Assembly (NCBI GenBank): GCA_049840935.1
Contig: JASGJA010000025.1
Coordinates: forward strand, 362,841-426,840
Source: Mesorhizobium_G sp049840935
GTDB taxonomy: Bacteria > Pseudomonadota > Alphaproteobacteria > Rhizobiales > Rhizobiaceae
Reading direction: 5' to 3'
DNA: 64,000 nt
Shown in pieces: positions 26,767 through 35,404 of the stretch. The translations under genes were made by a program, and so were the position numbers. A model generated the notes under the pieces. The model was not told where the DNA came from and did no database searches. It saw nothing but the letters and a program-made list of their open reading frames with translations. The stretch's first letter is position 1. Every line of letters begins with the position of its first letter.

Positions 26767-28575
26767 ATGCGCGCCGCGCTGATAAGTCTGCTTATTCTGG
26801 GCCTTGCACCGCCGGTTGATGCACAGACGCTCGACACGGCGGGTCTCAAGGCAAAGCTCACGCTAGAGACGCCAGGCGGTAAGGCTATCGACGTGCCCGA
26901 TCACGGCGAGGCCTTCCGGCTGCGCGTGGACCTAACCGACGTGGCAACTGGCCGTGCGCCCAAAGGGCTGGAGCTTGCAGGCTGGATCAGGCGCGTCGAC
27001 CGGTTGAACCGCAGTTGCGAGGATGAGGCGCGCGCGTATCGTGTCACGCGCGCCATTGCAGAAGGCGCAGTTGATCTCAACGGCATCGTACTCGCCGCCT
27101 TGAATGAAGATGCTAGTGTTGGCGTCATAGATCCCAGGCTGAACGGCCAGCCCGCAAACATGCTTGCCGCCGCCGCACTCGATTCGATGCCCGACGATTT
27201 CATAATCGATCGGGTGAATATGCGTGCGCTGTTCGCGTTCAAGGATGCGGGAAGGATAGAGGCAATCTCGCTGGCCGACGGTGCGCGAAGCGTGCTAGCG
27301 GAAGGGCTTGGCGAAGCTGTAGCCATCGCATCTGTAGAAGATGGTTCCGTTTGGATAGCCTCGACGAACGGCTCGATCGGCAAAATTCTGGAGGGCTCGC
27401 GCGACGAGATATTGCAGTTGGGCGCGGGCGCTGTCCGCCTCGATAACGTGCCCGGCAACAGGATCGCTGCCGTCTCTGAAAATGGTGCTGTCGCGTTGCT
27501 CGACGGGATCGGCGGACGGATCCTGTTTCAGGGCAATATCGGCCAATCTCTCGTAGCATCAGCGCTTGTCGGAAGCGAAGGATTGCTGAGCGTTTCCGGT
27601 GACGGCAAGACTGCTGAACTTCGCTATTTCGATGATTTCGGCAGGGCGATCCCCATCCCGCTCGGCATTGCAGCAAGCAAGCTTGCAATATCGCCCGATG
27701 CAAGGCTTGCGCTTGCTTTCGAGCCCGGATCCGCATTGGTCGTGGTTGTTGACCTCGCAGCAGCAAAAGTCGCGCAAAGTTTCGCGCTCAACAATGGCAC
27801 TGTTGCGGAAACGGGTTTCACCGAGCGTGCTGCATTCATTGCTACCAATGAGGGCGACTACATTGCCGTACTCGACTTGAATTCAGTGAAGCAAGGCGCC
27901 GCCCCGGTCATCCGCCCTGTTCCGCTTGGTGGCAAGGGTGGCGCCTCGAATGGCGAAAGACGGTTGCTCGCCTCGCTCCCTCCGTCGCCCAATATGCTCG
28001 TGGTGGATCGGGACAGTGCCACCGGCTGGATCGTTCCCGAACGCGCGGCGGTGGGCAACGTGCCTCCGATGGATTCCATACGCTTGCGTGGTGGCGTTCC
28101 ATTACAGGTTCTGGTCGCCGATCGCAGTTTTCGTGAATCTATGCCGGGACGGTTCGAGACAGTCGCAAAGGTCGGGGAAGGAGGACCGCACGAGCTTGTA
28201 TTGACCACTGGCATCAGCGGCTTGACCGCCTGCATCCCCTTCAATGTAAACGGTCCTGCGGCCACGGCTGCTTCACGCATTTTTCATGTTTCGGTCGCGG
28301 CAGCCGATGGGCCTTATCGAGCGCTGGCTCCCCAACAGGTCGAGTTCACCTTCAGCGACGAACAAGGCCGCAGGATCGATGTCGAATCCGCGCGCTTCCT
28401 GTTGCCCAGTCTTGCGTCTGCATGGTCGCAGGAGATTGTTGCGCATCGCGCGCCCGACGGTAAACTGAAAGCGACGGTGCGCTTTCCGCATGCCGGGCTT
28501 TATGCGGTCCAGCCGCTCGACGTGCCGAAAGGTTGGCAATTGAAATCGACGCCACTGATCGAGGTCTCGTCATGA
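26767..28575 (+). CDS. Secreted beta-propeller-like protein of the oxidase operon
   Basis: A 602-residue protein with a signal peptide (MRAALISLLILGLAPPVDAQ), starting 4 bases after the oxidase stop. From about residue 130 to 430 it shows repeated short blades of the YncE/WD type (GRIEAISLADG, GSVWIASTNGSIGKI, GAVALLDGIGGRI, DARLALAFEPGSALVVVVDL, GDYIAVLDLNS). The ends are beta-rich. Two Cys occur near the N-terminal and C-terminal domains (RSCEDE, LTACIP). It is probably periplasmic and may serve as an assembly or docking partner for the oxidase. No catalytic motif seen. Confidence 0.7.
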   Translation: MRAALISLLILGLAPPVDAQTLDTAGLKAKLTLETPGGKAIDVPDHGEAFRLRVDLTDVATGRAPKGLELAGWIRRVDRLNRSCEDEARAYRVTRAIAEGAVDLNGIVLAALNEDASVGVIDPRLNGQPANMLAAAALDSMPDDFIIDRVNMRALFAFKDAGRIEAISLADGARSVLAEGLGEAVAIASVEDGSVWIASTNGSIGKILEGSRDEILQLGAGAVRLDNVPGNRIAAVSENGAVALLDGIGGRILFQGNIGQSLVASALVGSEGLLSVSGDGKTAELRYFDDFGRAIPIPLGIAASKLAISPDARLALAFEPGSALVVVVDLAAAKVAQSFALNNGTVAETGFTERAAFIATNEGDYIAVLDLNSVKQGAAPVIRPVPLGGKGGASNGERRLLASLPPSPNMLVVDRDSATGWIVPERAAVGNVPPMDSIRLRGGVPLQVLVADRSFRESMPGRFETVAKVGEGGPHELVLTTGISGLTACIPFNVNGPAATAASRIFHVSVAAADGPYRALAPQQVEFTFSDEQGRRIDVESARFLLPSLASAWSQEIVAHRAPDGKLKATVRFPHAGLYAVQPLDVPKGWQLKSTPLIEVSS

Positions 28576-29168
28576 CGAGCAGGTTGGGAATGATTGGCTT
28601 GGGGATTGCGGCCCTTCTGGCCGCAGGCGGCACGGGTGCCGCACTGAACGCGCTTCTGGTTCCCGCACCCCATGAGGAAGCGGGCTTCACTGAGCGAGAC
28701 ATTCAATTTCCCGATGTGCAGTTGACTGACCAGAACGGGATGCAGCATCGGCTGGGAAGCGACATTGCGCGCGGTACATTGCTGGTGATCAACTTCAATT
28801 ACACGACGTGCGAATCCGTCTGCCCGGTCGGTAACGCCATGATGCAGGCGCTGGACCGGCAGGCGCTTCCGAGCCTCAACAAGCCGGTAAAGCTGCTGTC
28901 CATCACCATCGATCCAACCACGGACACGCCCGGCGTCATTCGCAAGGCGGCATCGGAGTTTGAGCCCAGCGCGCGCTGGCTCTGGCTGACAGGTGCGCCG
29001 GACGACATCGCCGCGGTTCTGGCAGGTGTCGGCACGAGTATTCCCGACATAACGCTGCACGCACCGCTGACGCTGGTAGGCGATACAACCAGCGGTGATT
29101 TCTACAGCATTCGTGCGCTGCCGGACGCGGGTGAAGTTGTAGAGCTTCTGGCAAAGCTGGACCGTTGA
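28572..29168 (+). CDS. SCO1/SenC-family copper chaperone
   Basis: A 198-residue thioredoxin-fold protein anchored by one N-terminal hydrophobic segment (residues 5-30). The copper ligands of SCO proteins are all present: Cys80 and Cys84 in TTCESVCPVG, and His163 in LHAPLTLVG. The start overlaps the upstream stop (ATGA). SCO proteins deliver copper to the CuA site of cytochrome oxidase; no oxidase subunit is encoded here, so in this operon the likely client is the giant multicopper oxidase. That client assignment is inference from position. Confidence 0.9.
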   Translation: MTSRLGMIGLGIAALLAAGGTGAALNALLVPAPHEEAGFTERDIQFPDVQLTDQNGMQHRLGSDIARGTLLVINFNYTTCESVCPVGNAMMQALDRQALPSLNKPVKLLSITIDPTTDTPGVIRKAASEFEPSARWLWLTGAPDDIAAVLAGVGTSIPDITLHAPLTLVGDTTSGDFYSIRALPDAGEVVELLAKLDR

Positions 29169-30415
29169 AGCGTCGCGCGGCAGTTGCATTTATCCTTGCT
29201 CTCTTGTCATCAAGTTCGCTCGCGCAGGAAGAGGGCGAGCGCCTTTTCAACGGCATCGACGGCATTCAAGGCCGGGTGGCAATCGGAGGCACGCCTGCCA
29301 TTCAACCACTTGCCAAATTCGCCTGTCGCTCGTGCCATCAGCGAGATGGTTCCGGCGGCCCGGAGGCGAATGCGCCGTCGATCACATGGGACGTACTTTC
29401 GCAACCCACCGCGCTGCGTCCCGCTTACGATGCAAAATCCTTTCGGCTGGCTCTTGCCGAAGGACGACGTGCTGACGGTAGCGAGCTTGATCTCGCCATG
29501 CCGCGGTACACATTGCCCGACGAGTCGCTGGCGAGTCTGATTGATTACCTAACCGAATTACCGGCGTTCCAAAGACACGGCATTGATGCGCGTGAGGTCA
29601 TCTTCGGCATTCCTATACCCCCTGACAATAGGGAGCCCGCCCTGCGCTTTCTTGCGCTTTTGCACGATCAGAAAATCCCTGCAACGTTCGGACGTAATGT
29701 CCGTTTCGTTGCGCTTGAAGGTTCCCGCGAAGCCATCATCAAGCAGGCGCGTGACGACGTTGCCTCCGTGGTGGGATTGGTACCTTCCAATGTGCTTTCC
29801 ACCAACGACTTCGCACGCGCCGATGTGCCGGTCCTGTTTCCTCTCGCGTTACTGGAAGGTGATGAGGACACGACCATTATTCGAGGCATGATCGCCTCGC
29901 GTGGCGAGCAATTGGCGCAACTTGTCAGCCGCACAGCCGATGATGGTTATTCTAAACCGGGCATTGCGTGCTTCAGCGAAAAGCCTTGTCTCGAAAATGT
30001 AGCGGCAGTCTCGCAGGACGAGTTGTTGGATGGTTTCGATGCATTGATCATTACCGGCGATGACGAGGAAAAGGCTCTGCAATTGCTTGCTCGCCTCGAT
30101 CCTTTAACACCCATCTATGCAATCGCCGGAGAACTTCCCGGCCTTGCAGCAGCAGCGCGGGAACGCAGGCTGTCGCTGACCTTGGTCGATGGATATCTGG
30201 ATCTGCCATCGACCGGCCTGCTTGAAAGCCACGCGCGCAAGACCGCCGCCCTGCTCGCACAAGCGCTCACATGGCCGGGACGTTCTCTCACACGTTCCAG
30301 ATTGATTGCCGCCTTCGATAGACGCGGCTTGCCGGACTACGGGCTGGACTACGCCCGCTACCCTCTAACCGGAACCGCCAGCGCGCGCTTTTTGCACGGG
30401 TCGGCGAAATGGTAA
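29165..30415 (+). CDS. Cytochrome c fused to a periplasmic-binding-protein-like domain
   Basis: A 416-residue exported protein: signal peptide (to about residue 20), then a class I cytochrome c domain with haem motif CRSCH (Cys54, Cys57, His58) and a probable axial Met112 (DLAMPRY). From about residue 135 to 400 an alpha/beta domain resembles type I periplasmic binding proteins (VIFGIPIPPDNREPALRFL, VVGLVPSN, GFDALIITGD, PIYAIAGELPG). The start is TTG overlapping the SCO stop (TTGA); no ATG is nearby. It could carry electrons from or to the oxidase, with the second domain sensing or docking a ligand. The combination is unusual. Confidence 0.8.
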   Translation: MKRRAAVAFILALLSSSSLAQEEGERLFNGIDGIQGRVAIGGTPAIQPLAKFACRSCHQRDGSGGPEANAPSITWDVLSQPTALRPAYDAKSFRLALAEGRRADGSELDLAMPRYTLPDESLASLIDYLTELPAFQRHGIDAREVIFGIPIPPDNREPALRFLALLHDQKIPATFGRNVRFVALEGSREAIIKQARDDVASVVGLVPSNVLSTNDFARADVPVLFPLALLEGDEDTTIIRGMIASRGEQLAQLVSRTADDGYSKPGIACFSEKPCLENVAAVSQDELLDGFDALIITGDDEEKALQLLARLDPLTPIYAIAGELPGLAAAARERRLSLTLVDGYLDLPSTGLLESHARKTAALLAQALTWPGRSLTRSRLIAAFDRRGLPDYGLDYARYPLTGTASARFLHGSAKW

Positions 30416-30709
30416 TTATTCAAGATCAGCGGGCAGCAGTTCTGCCGGGATGCGCGTCGGCGTGTACGCGTCAAAGCGCCGGCGCTCGCCTGCAGTAAAT
30501 CCTCTCTGCGGTTTGATCCGATCAGTTTTGAAATGCCGTTTGCATTTCGCGTTTCCGGCGCAGCTCTGCACGCCGGTTGACGCATACCTCGAAAGCTGCG
30601 CTGGCGGGAATGTTCATCCCAAAATGCAGGGCAATTCGGAATTCCATTACTCTACTAGTTTTCTAGACAAAGTAGCTTATTGCCATTCTCCTCTTTCAGG
30701 ATTGTAGTC
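30416..30709. other. Intergenic region upstream of the sulfonate-type importer
   Basis: About 290 bases. The last 80 are AT-rich and contain CTACT (30650s) and AGTAG (30670s) flanking CTAGTTTTCTAG, a plausible regulatory region for the operon that follows. No clear terminator for the oxidase operon, and no convincing small gene. Confidence 0.4.
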
Positions 30710-31693
30710 ATGATATCCAGACGTCTCTTTAATATTCTTTCGGGCGCGGCTTTGGGGCTGGCAGCACTTTCGAGCTTCGCTGGGCAGGCCTTTGCGGAGG
30801 TGACCACACTCAAGCTTGGTTACAGTTATGCGACACCAAGCACCCTGATACTCAAGGAGAAAGGCTGGCTTGAGAACGAATTGAAGGCCAAAGGCATTTC
30901 CGTTGAATGGGTTTTGAGCCGTGGCAGCAATCAGACGCTCGAATTCATTCGTAGCGGCAGCATCGACTTTGGGGCATCGGCTGGATCGGCGGCGCTTCTG
31001 GGGCACGCCAACGGAACCCCTAACAAGGTGATTGCATGGCTGTCGCGCGGCGAGTTCACAGCGCTGCTCACCTTGCCTGACAGTGGCATCAAGAGCCTTG
31101 AGGATTTGCGGGGCAAAAAGGTCGCCGCTACCCGCGCAACCGAACCATATCTGTTCCTTCTGCGCGCTCTCGAAAAAGCGAACATCCCCGCGAGCGAAGT
31201 CGAGGTCGTGCCGCTCCAGCATCCTGAAGGCCGGGTCGCGCTCGAATCCCGGCAGGTCGACGCATGGGCGGCGCTCGATCCCGACTTCGCGATCACGGAG
31301 ATCAATGCAGGTTCAATTCCCTTCTACCGTGACGAGACGCTCATCACCGGAGGTGTTCTCAACGTCCACACAAAGTTCGCCGAAGATAACCCCGAGCTCG
31401 TAGAACTTGTCCTCAAGGGGATCATCTGGGCAACGAAGTACGCCAAGGACAATCCGAAGGAGGCGCTCGAGCTGTATGCGACTGCCGGCAAGCTTGACGC
31501 CAAGATTGCCGAGCGCTCGTTCAATCGCAACGTGCTCGATCAGTTCCAGATCACCGATCAGGACTACAAGAATCTCATCGCTTCCGGAGAGATTTTGAAA
31601 TCGAGCGGTTCGATTCCCGCCGACACCGACATCGAGGCTGCCACGAAAGATCTGCTAGAGCCGAAATATATAAACGTCGCGTTGACGCAATGA
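30710..31693 (+). CDS. Aliphatic-sulfonate-type ABC transporter substrate-binding protein
   Basis: A 327-residue periplasmic binding protein of the SsuA/TauA family. The signal peptide is MISRRLFNILSGAALGLAALS to about residue 30. The body has the family pattern LKLGYSYATPSTLILKEKG, then LRGKKVAATRAT and the helical tail. ATG 30710 follows CAGGA at 9 bases; an in-frame ATG 30 bases upstream lacks a signal sequence. It opens an operon with a DszB-like protein, permease, ATPase and amidohydrolase, so the ligand is probably an organosulfur compound, though nitrate/taurine-type relatives cannot be excluded. Confidence 0.88.
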   Translation: MISRRLFNILSGAALGLAALSSFAGQAFAEVTTLKLGYSYATPSTLILKEKGWLENELKAKGISVEWVLSRGSNQTLEFIRSGSIDFGASAGSAALLGHANGTPNKVIAWLSRGEFTALLTLPDSGIKSLEDLRGKKVAATRATEPYLFLLRALEKANIPASEVEVVPLQHPEGRVALESRQVDAWAALDPDFAITEINAGSIPFYRDETLITGGVLNVHTKFAEDNPELVELVLKGIIWATKYAKDNPKEALELYATAGKLDAKIAERSFNRNVLDQFQITDQDYKNLIASGEILKSSGSIPADTDIEAATKDLLEPKYINVALTQ

Positions 31694-31745
31694 TCCGATA
31701 CGGCGGCGGTATCCCGCCGTCGATCCTCGCAAACAGGACCCGAAC

Positions 31746-32804
31746 ATGACGAACACCCTCTGGTACACAAGGTGCCCGGTGCCGACGGCTTTCAGCATCG
31801 CAATCTGGAACGGCTTGATCGAGGAGGAGTTTCGACCGGATGGAATTTCCGTCCGGTCGCTCGCCACGACATCGGACCGCAACGCCCGTCAATCGCATTT
31901 CCAGCAGACGCAACCGAACTTTTTCCGCCACGGAGGGAACACACCGCCGCTGTTTTCACGTTCGCGTGGCCGCGATGTTCGCCTGATCGGCCTGTCTTTT
32001 AATGAAAGTCTTCGCATCATTTTGGTTCGACCCGACAGCGACATCAGGAGTGTCGCGGATTTGAAGGGCCGTCGCGTTTCCATACCGAGACGGCTGAACG
32101 ACACCATCGACTTCTGGCAGACCACGGTTCTGCGTGGCTTCGACGACGTGCTTGCTGCCGAAGGTCTGAGCCTGAACGACACGGTTCTAACTGCGGTCGA
32201 TATTACGCGTGCTTATGTCGATGGTTCGCAATCCGCAAACCGCGGAGAAGACAGCCTGTGGCGAGGCGATTTCATGCTGGGGCACCAGCGGGAGGAAGCA
32301 TTTGCTCTGGTGAAGGGCGAGGTGGACGCCATCTACAGCCAGGGGTCCATCGCAGCGATCACGCAAGCCTTCACGGGCGCGCGCGCCGTGTTCGATAGCC
32401 GCGACACCGCTTCCTGGGTGAACAATGATGCACCGCTCACGCTTACGGTTACGGGCGATCTGTTGGATGCTCGGCCTGACATCGTAGACCGTTTCGTTGA
32501 GCAGGTGCTTGTCGCATCCGAATGGGCCAGGCACAATGAGCACGCGGCCAAGCGTTCCATCGCCATTGAAGGCGGCATTCCCGAAGATCTCGTCGATCGC
32601 GCATTCTCACCCGACATTCATCGCCAGCTCGACGTTTCGCTGGACGATGTTCTGATCGAGCGCCTTATTGGCCAGCATCAAGGTTTGCTGGATCGCGGGT
32701 TCATTGAGCAGCCCGTCGACTTCGAGGCGTTTGTCGACTTCGGCCCGTTGAAAAGAGCGCGAGAACGTCTTGCCCTGCGCACTATTCCTCAGGCTGCTGA
32801 ATGA
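31746..32804 (+). CDS. DszB-type sulfinate desulfinase homologue
   Basis: A 352-residue protein with no signal peptide, starting MTNTLWYTRCPVPTAF. The three residues known to be essential in the biodesulfurisation enzyme DszB (Cys27, His60, Arg70) have counterparts here: Cys10, His51 and Arg61, in HFQQTQPNFFRHGGNTPPL, with the same 10-residue His-Arg spacing and the following GG-PPL. DszB removes sulfite from hydroxybiphenyl sulfinate and shares its fold with SsuA-type binding proteins, so automatic naming may call this a binding protein. Lack of export and retention of the active-site residues favour an enzyme in the cytoplasm, releasing sulfite from an imported sulfinate. Confidence 0.78.
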   Translation: MTNTLWYTRCPVPTAFSIAIWNGLIEEEFRPDGISVRSLATTSDRNARQSHFQQTQPNFFRHGGNTPPLFSRSRGRDVRLIGLSFNESLRIILVRPDSDIRSVADLKGRRVSIPRRLNDTIDFWQTTVLRGFDDVLAAEGLSLNDTVLTAVDITRAYVDGSQSANRGEDSLWRGDFMLGHQREEAFALVKGEVDAIYSQGSIAAITQAFTGARAVFDSRDTASWVNNDAPLTLTVTGDLLDARPDIVDRFVEQVLVASEWARHNEHAAKRSIAIEGGIPEDLVDRAFSPDIHRQLDVSLDDVLIERLIGQHQGLLDRGFIEQPVDFEAFVDFGPLKRARERLALRTIPQAAE

Positions 32805-32805
32805 G

Positions 32806-33642
32806 ATGAGCGACATTGCAGAACGTATCGCGGATCCCGCGCGGCGGGAACCCCTGAGAGCCGTCACGTTTGGTCCATGGCTCAGGCGCGGCGTGGTCGC
32901 TTTCATATTTCCAATAGCGATCATAGCCGTGTGGCACGGCGTTGCTGTTTCAGGAAAGGTTCCTGCATATCTTTTGCCGCGTCCTGCCGAAGTGGTCGAA
33001 TGGCTGGTTCGGTTGACATCCTCCGGCGAGTTGTTTGTTCACCTCGGAGCGTCATTCAGGCGTGCGCTGGCCGGGTTTGCCATCGGCGCCGCCATCGCCA
33101 CGGTGCTCGGCGTGCTGACCGGCTATGTGCTGTCCCTCCGCAATCTCGTGGACCCGACCATTCACGCTTTGCGCACGATTCCGGGACTCGCATGGACCCC
33201 GATGTTCATCCTGTGGTTCGGCATCGGCGAAACGTCGAAACTCGCGCTAATCGCGCTGGTAACGTTTTTCCCAGTCTATCTGAACACCATGTCGGGCGTG
33301 GCGGGCGTCGACCGCAAACTGATTGAGATGGCTAGAGTGAACCGGCTGCGTGGCGTCCGGCTCATGTGGTCGATCCTTCTCCCGGCGAGCCTGCCTTCCT
33401 ATTTCGTTGGCTTGCGGCAATCGATGGGAGTCGCATGGATCGTCGTCGTCGCTGCTGAGCTGATGGGCGCGTCGAAAGGGATCGGATTCCTTCTGCTTGA
33501 CGGACAGATGACCGGGCGTCCGGCGCTCGTCATAGCCTGCATGATTATTTTCGCGATTTCTGGAAAAACGACGGATGCGATCTTGACCGCGATCTCGCGC
33601 TACGCACTGCGCTGGCAGGATACCGTCGAGAGGGCAGCCTGA
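32806..33642 (+). CDS. ssuC: Sulfonate-type ABC transporter permease
   Basis: A 278-residue SsuC/TauC-like permease with about six membrane segments and the ATPase-docking loop near residue 180 (EMARVNRLRGVRLMWSILLPASLP). Family landmark: RTIPGLAWTPMFILWFGIGE (about residue 125). The start is ATG two bases after the desulfinase stop; a GTG/ATG further upstream would overlap that gene. The last base of its stop is shared with the ATPase start (TGATG). Confidence 0.9.
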   Translation: MSDIAERIADPARREPLRAVTFGPWLRRGVVAFIFPIAIIAVWHGVAVSGKVPAYLLPRPAEVVEWLVRLTSSGELFVHLGASFRRALAGFAIGAAIATVLGVLTGYVLSLRNLVDPTIHALRTIPGLAWTPMFILWFGIGETSKLALIALVTFFPVYLNTMSGVAGVDRKLIEMARVNRLRGVRLMWSILLPASLPSYFVGLRQSMGVAWIVVVAAELMGASKGIGFLLLDGQMTGRPALVIACMIIFAISGKTTDAILTAISRYALRWQDTVERAA

Positions 33643-34379
33643 TGCTGGAAGCCAGAGGATTGAAAAAGGCGTATGGCGACTTCGCGGCGCTCGGCCCGGT
33701 AACGTTCACGCTGGGCAGTGAGCACGTTGTGGGCGTTGTTGGTCCGAGTGGCTGCGGAAAGAGTACATTGCTCCGGGTAATCGCGGGGCTCGATGCCGCA
33801 ACAGCAGGGGCGCTGAGGCTCGACGGCGAGCGCATAATCGGGCCGAGGCCCGATGTCGCGGTTGTCTTTCAGGAACCGCGTTTGCTGCCGTGGGCCAGTG
33901 TCCGAAAAAACATCGCGCTCGGTCTCTGGGATGTTCCCGAAGGGGAGCGCCGTGAGGCGGTCGACGCAGCGCTGGCAAAAGTGGAGTTGACCGAGTTCGC
34001 AGATGCTCTGCCGAAGCAGCTATCGGGCGGCATGGCGCAGCGCGTAGGCATCGCCCGCGCGCTCGTGCGGCGTCCGAGGCTTCTCTTACTCGATGAGCCG
34101 TTCGCAGCGCTGGACCCGTTGACCCGCCTTCGCATGCAGGACCATCTTCTCGAAATGGTCGGAACGGATGTTCCGAACGTCATCATCATCACCCATGATA
34201 TTGACGAGGCGCTGGTCCTGTCCGACCGGATCGTGGTCATGCAGGGACCGCCGGGGCAAATTCTCGCCGACCTTGTCGTGGACCTCCCCAAGCCACGGCG
34301 CAGAACCTCGCTGCAGTTCCAGTCGATGAAGGGTGAGATACTCGATCTCCTTTTCGGGCCAGCCACGCGTGCCGCCTGA
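33642..34379 (+). CDS. ssuB: Sulfonate-type ABC transporter ATP-binding protein
   Basis: A 245-residue ATPase of the SsuB/TauB class. Walker A is GPSGCGKST (about residues 36-44), the Q-loop VVFQEPRLLPW, signature LSGGMAQRVGIA, Walker B LLLLDEP and switch His in IITHDIDEA. It directly follows the permease gene and precedes an amidohydrolase by 18 bases. Together with the binding protein and permease it makes a complete importer. Confidence 0.92.
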   Translation: MLEARGLKKAYGDFAALGPVTFTLGSEHVVGVVGPSGCGKSTLLRVIAGLDAATAGALRLDGERIIGPRPDVAVVFQEPRLLPWASVRKNIALGLWDVPEGERREAVDAALAKVELTEFADALPKQLSGGMAQRVGIARALVRRPRLLLLDEPFAALDPLTRLRMQDHLLEMVGTDVPNVIIITHDIDEALVLSDRIVVMQGPPGQILADLVVDLPKPRRRTSLQFQSMKGEILDLLFGPATRAA

Positions 34380-34397
34380 CATTATCCCGGAGCTACC

Positions 34398-35342
34398 ATG
34401 TCCGCCGACCTCGATATCATCGACTTCCACAGCCATTACATCCACCCATCATGGACGATCACCACAGCCCTTTCGGGTGATCAGGCAAATCGTGACCGTT
34501 GGGCAAAGATCAATCGCGACCTCGCCGACAGAGAGGCGCTGGTTGCCGACATCGATAGCGGCGACATTGCTGGCCGCGTCGTGAACAGCCCAACGGCGTT
34601 CATCGAAAAAGAGGACGGACGCTTTCCGGACGATGCGCCGTCGCGCCTCAACGATCAGCTTGCGGAACTGGTTGCAACCCGCCCGCACCAGCTATTTGCG
34701 TTGGCCACAGTCGATACATTCGGTGGCGATGCCGCCGCGAGGGAACTGCACAGGGCAGTCACTGACCTTGGTTTCAAGGGGGTGTTCCTTGCCAGCGGGC
34801 GCGGCGACCTGCTTGTCAACGCCCCGCAGGCGCGTCCCGTCCTGGCAGCAGCGGCGGAACTTGAAGTTCCCGTCTTTCTTCACCCGATCAATCCGCAGCC
34901 TCTGACGAACCAGCTCGAACCTCTTGGCCGGATCGGTACCCTGCTTGCGAGAGGTACGGTCAACAGCGCGGCGCTCGCCGCGTTGATCACAGACGGTGTT
35001 TTCGATGAATTGCCGAAGCTCAAGGTCGTTGTGACCAATCTCGCCATCGCAGGGATTCTGCTTGCCGCCGCATATGACAAACATCCCGAAGGCAGGTCGG
35101 ATGCGGCGACCGTGCTTCGGCGGCAGGTCTATGCCGATACGATGGGGTTTAACCCGGTTGTGATCCGCTCGCTAGTGGACACGCTTGGGGCCGATCACGT
35201 TCTTGCGGGAAGCGACTGGCCAATCGTCAGCACGGGCCCGATAGCAGCAAGGCTCGCGACAACTCTGGAGGCCGCAAATATCGGTCGAGCGGACAGGCAG
35301 TCAATCGCAGGCGCGAATATTCGTCGGCTGATGCGTTTGTAG
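34398..35342 (+). CDS. Amidohydrolase family protein (ACMSD-like TIM barrel)
   Basis: A 314-residue amidohydrolase-2 family enzyme. The metal site can be read as HSHYIHP (HxH near residue 13), His in VFLHPIN (about 160) and Asp in GSDWPI (about 273). The family includes decarboxylases and lactonases of aromatic breakdown. As the last gene of a sulfonate-type importer operon containing a desulfinase homologue, it may process the carbon skeleton left after sulfur removal. That role is inference. Confidence 0.83.
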   Translation: MSADLDIIDFHSHYIHPSWTITTALSGDQANRDRWAKINRDLADREALVADIDSGDIAGRVVNSPTAFIEKEDGRFPDDAPSRLNDQLAELVATRPHQLFALATVDTFGGDAAARELHRAVTDLGFKGVFLASGRGDLLVNAPQARPVLAAAAELEVPVFLHPINPQPLTNQLEPLGRIGTLLARGTVNSAALAALITDGVFDELPKLKVVVTNLAIAGILLAAAYDKHPEGRSDAATVLRRQVYADTMGFNPVVIRSLVDTLGADHVLAGSDWPIVSTGPIAARLATTLEAANIGRADRQSIAGANIRRLMRL

Positions 35343-35404
35343 CAGCGCGGTCTGTATAGGCTTTCAGCGGCATCGATGGATGAGAGGCGGCAACTGGCGC
35401 GCCT

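Noticed and set aside
30425..30450. GGCAG/CTGCC hairpin after the cytochrome gene as a terminator
   Set aside because: Five-base stem without a T tract; too weak to call.
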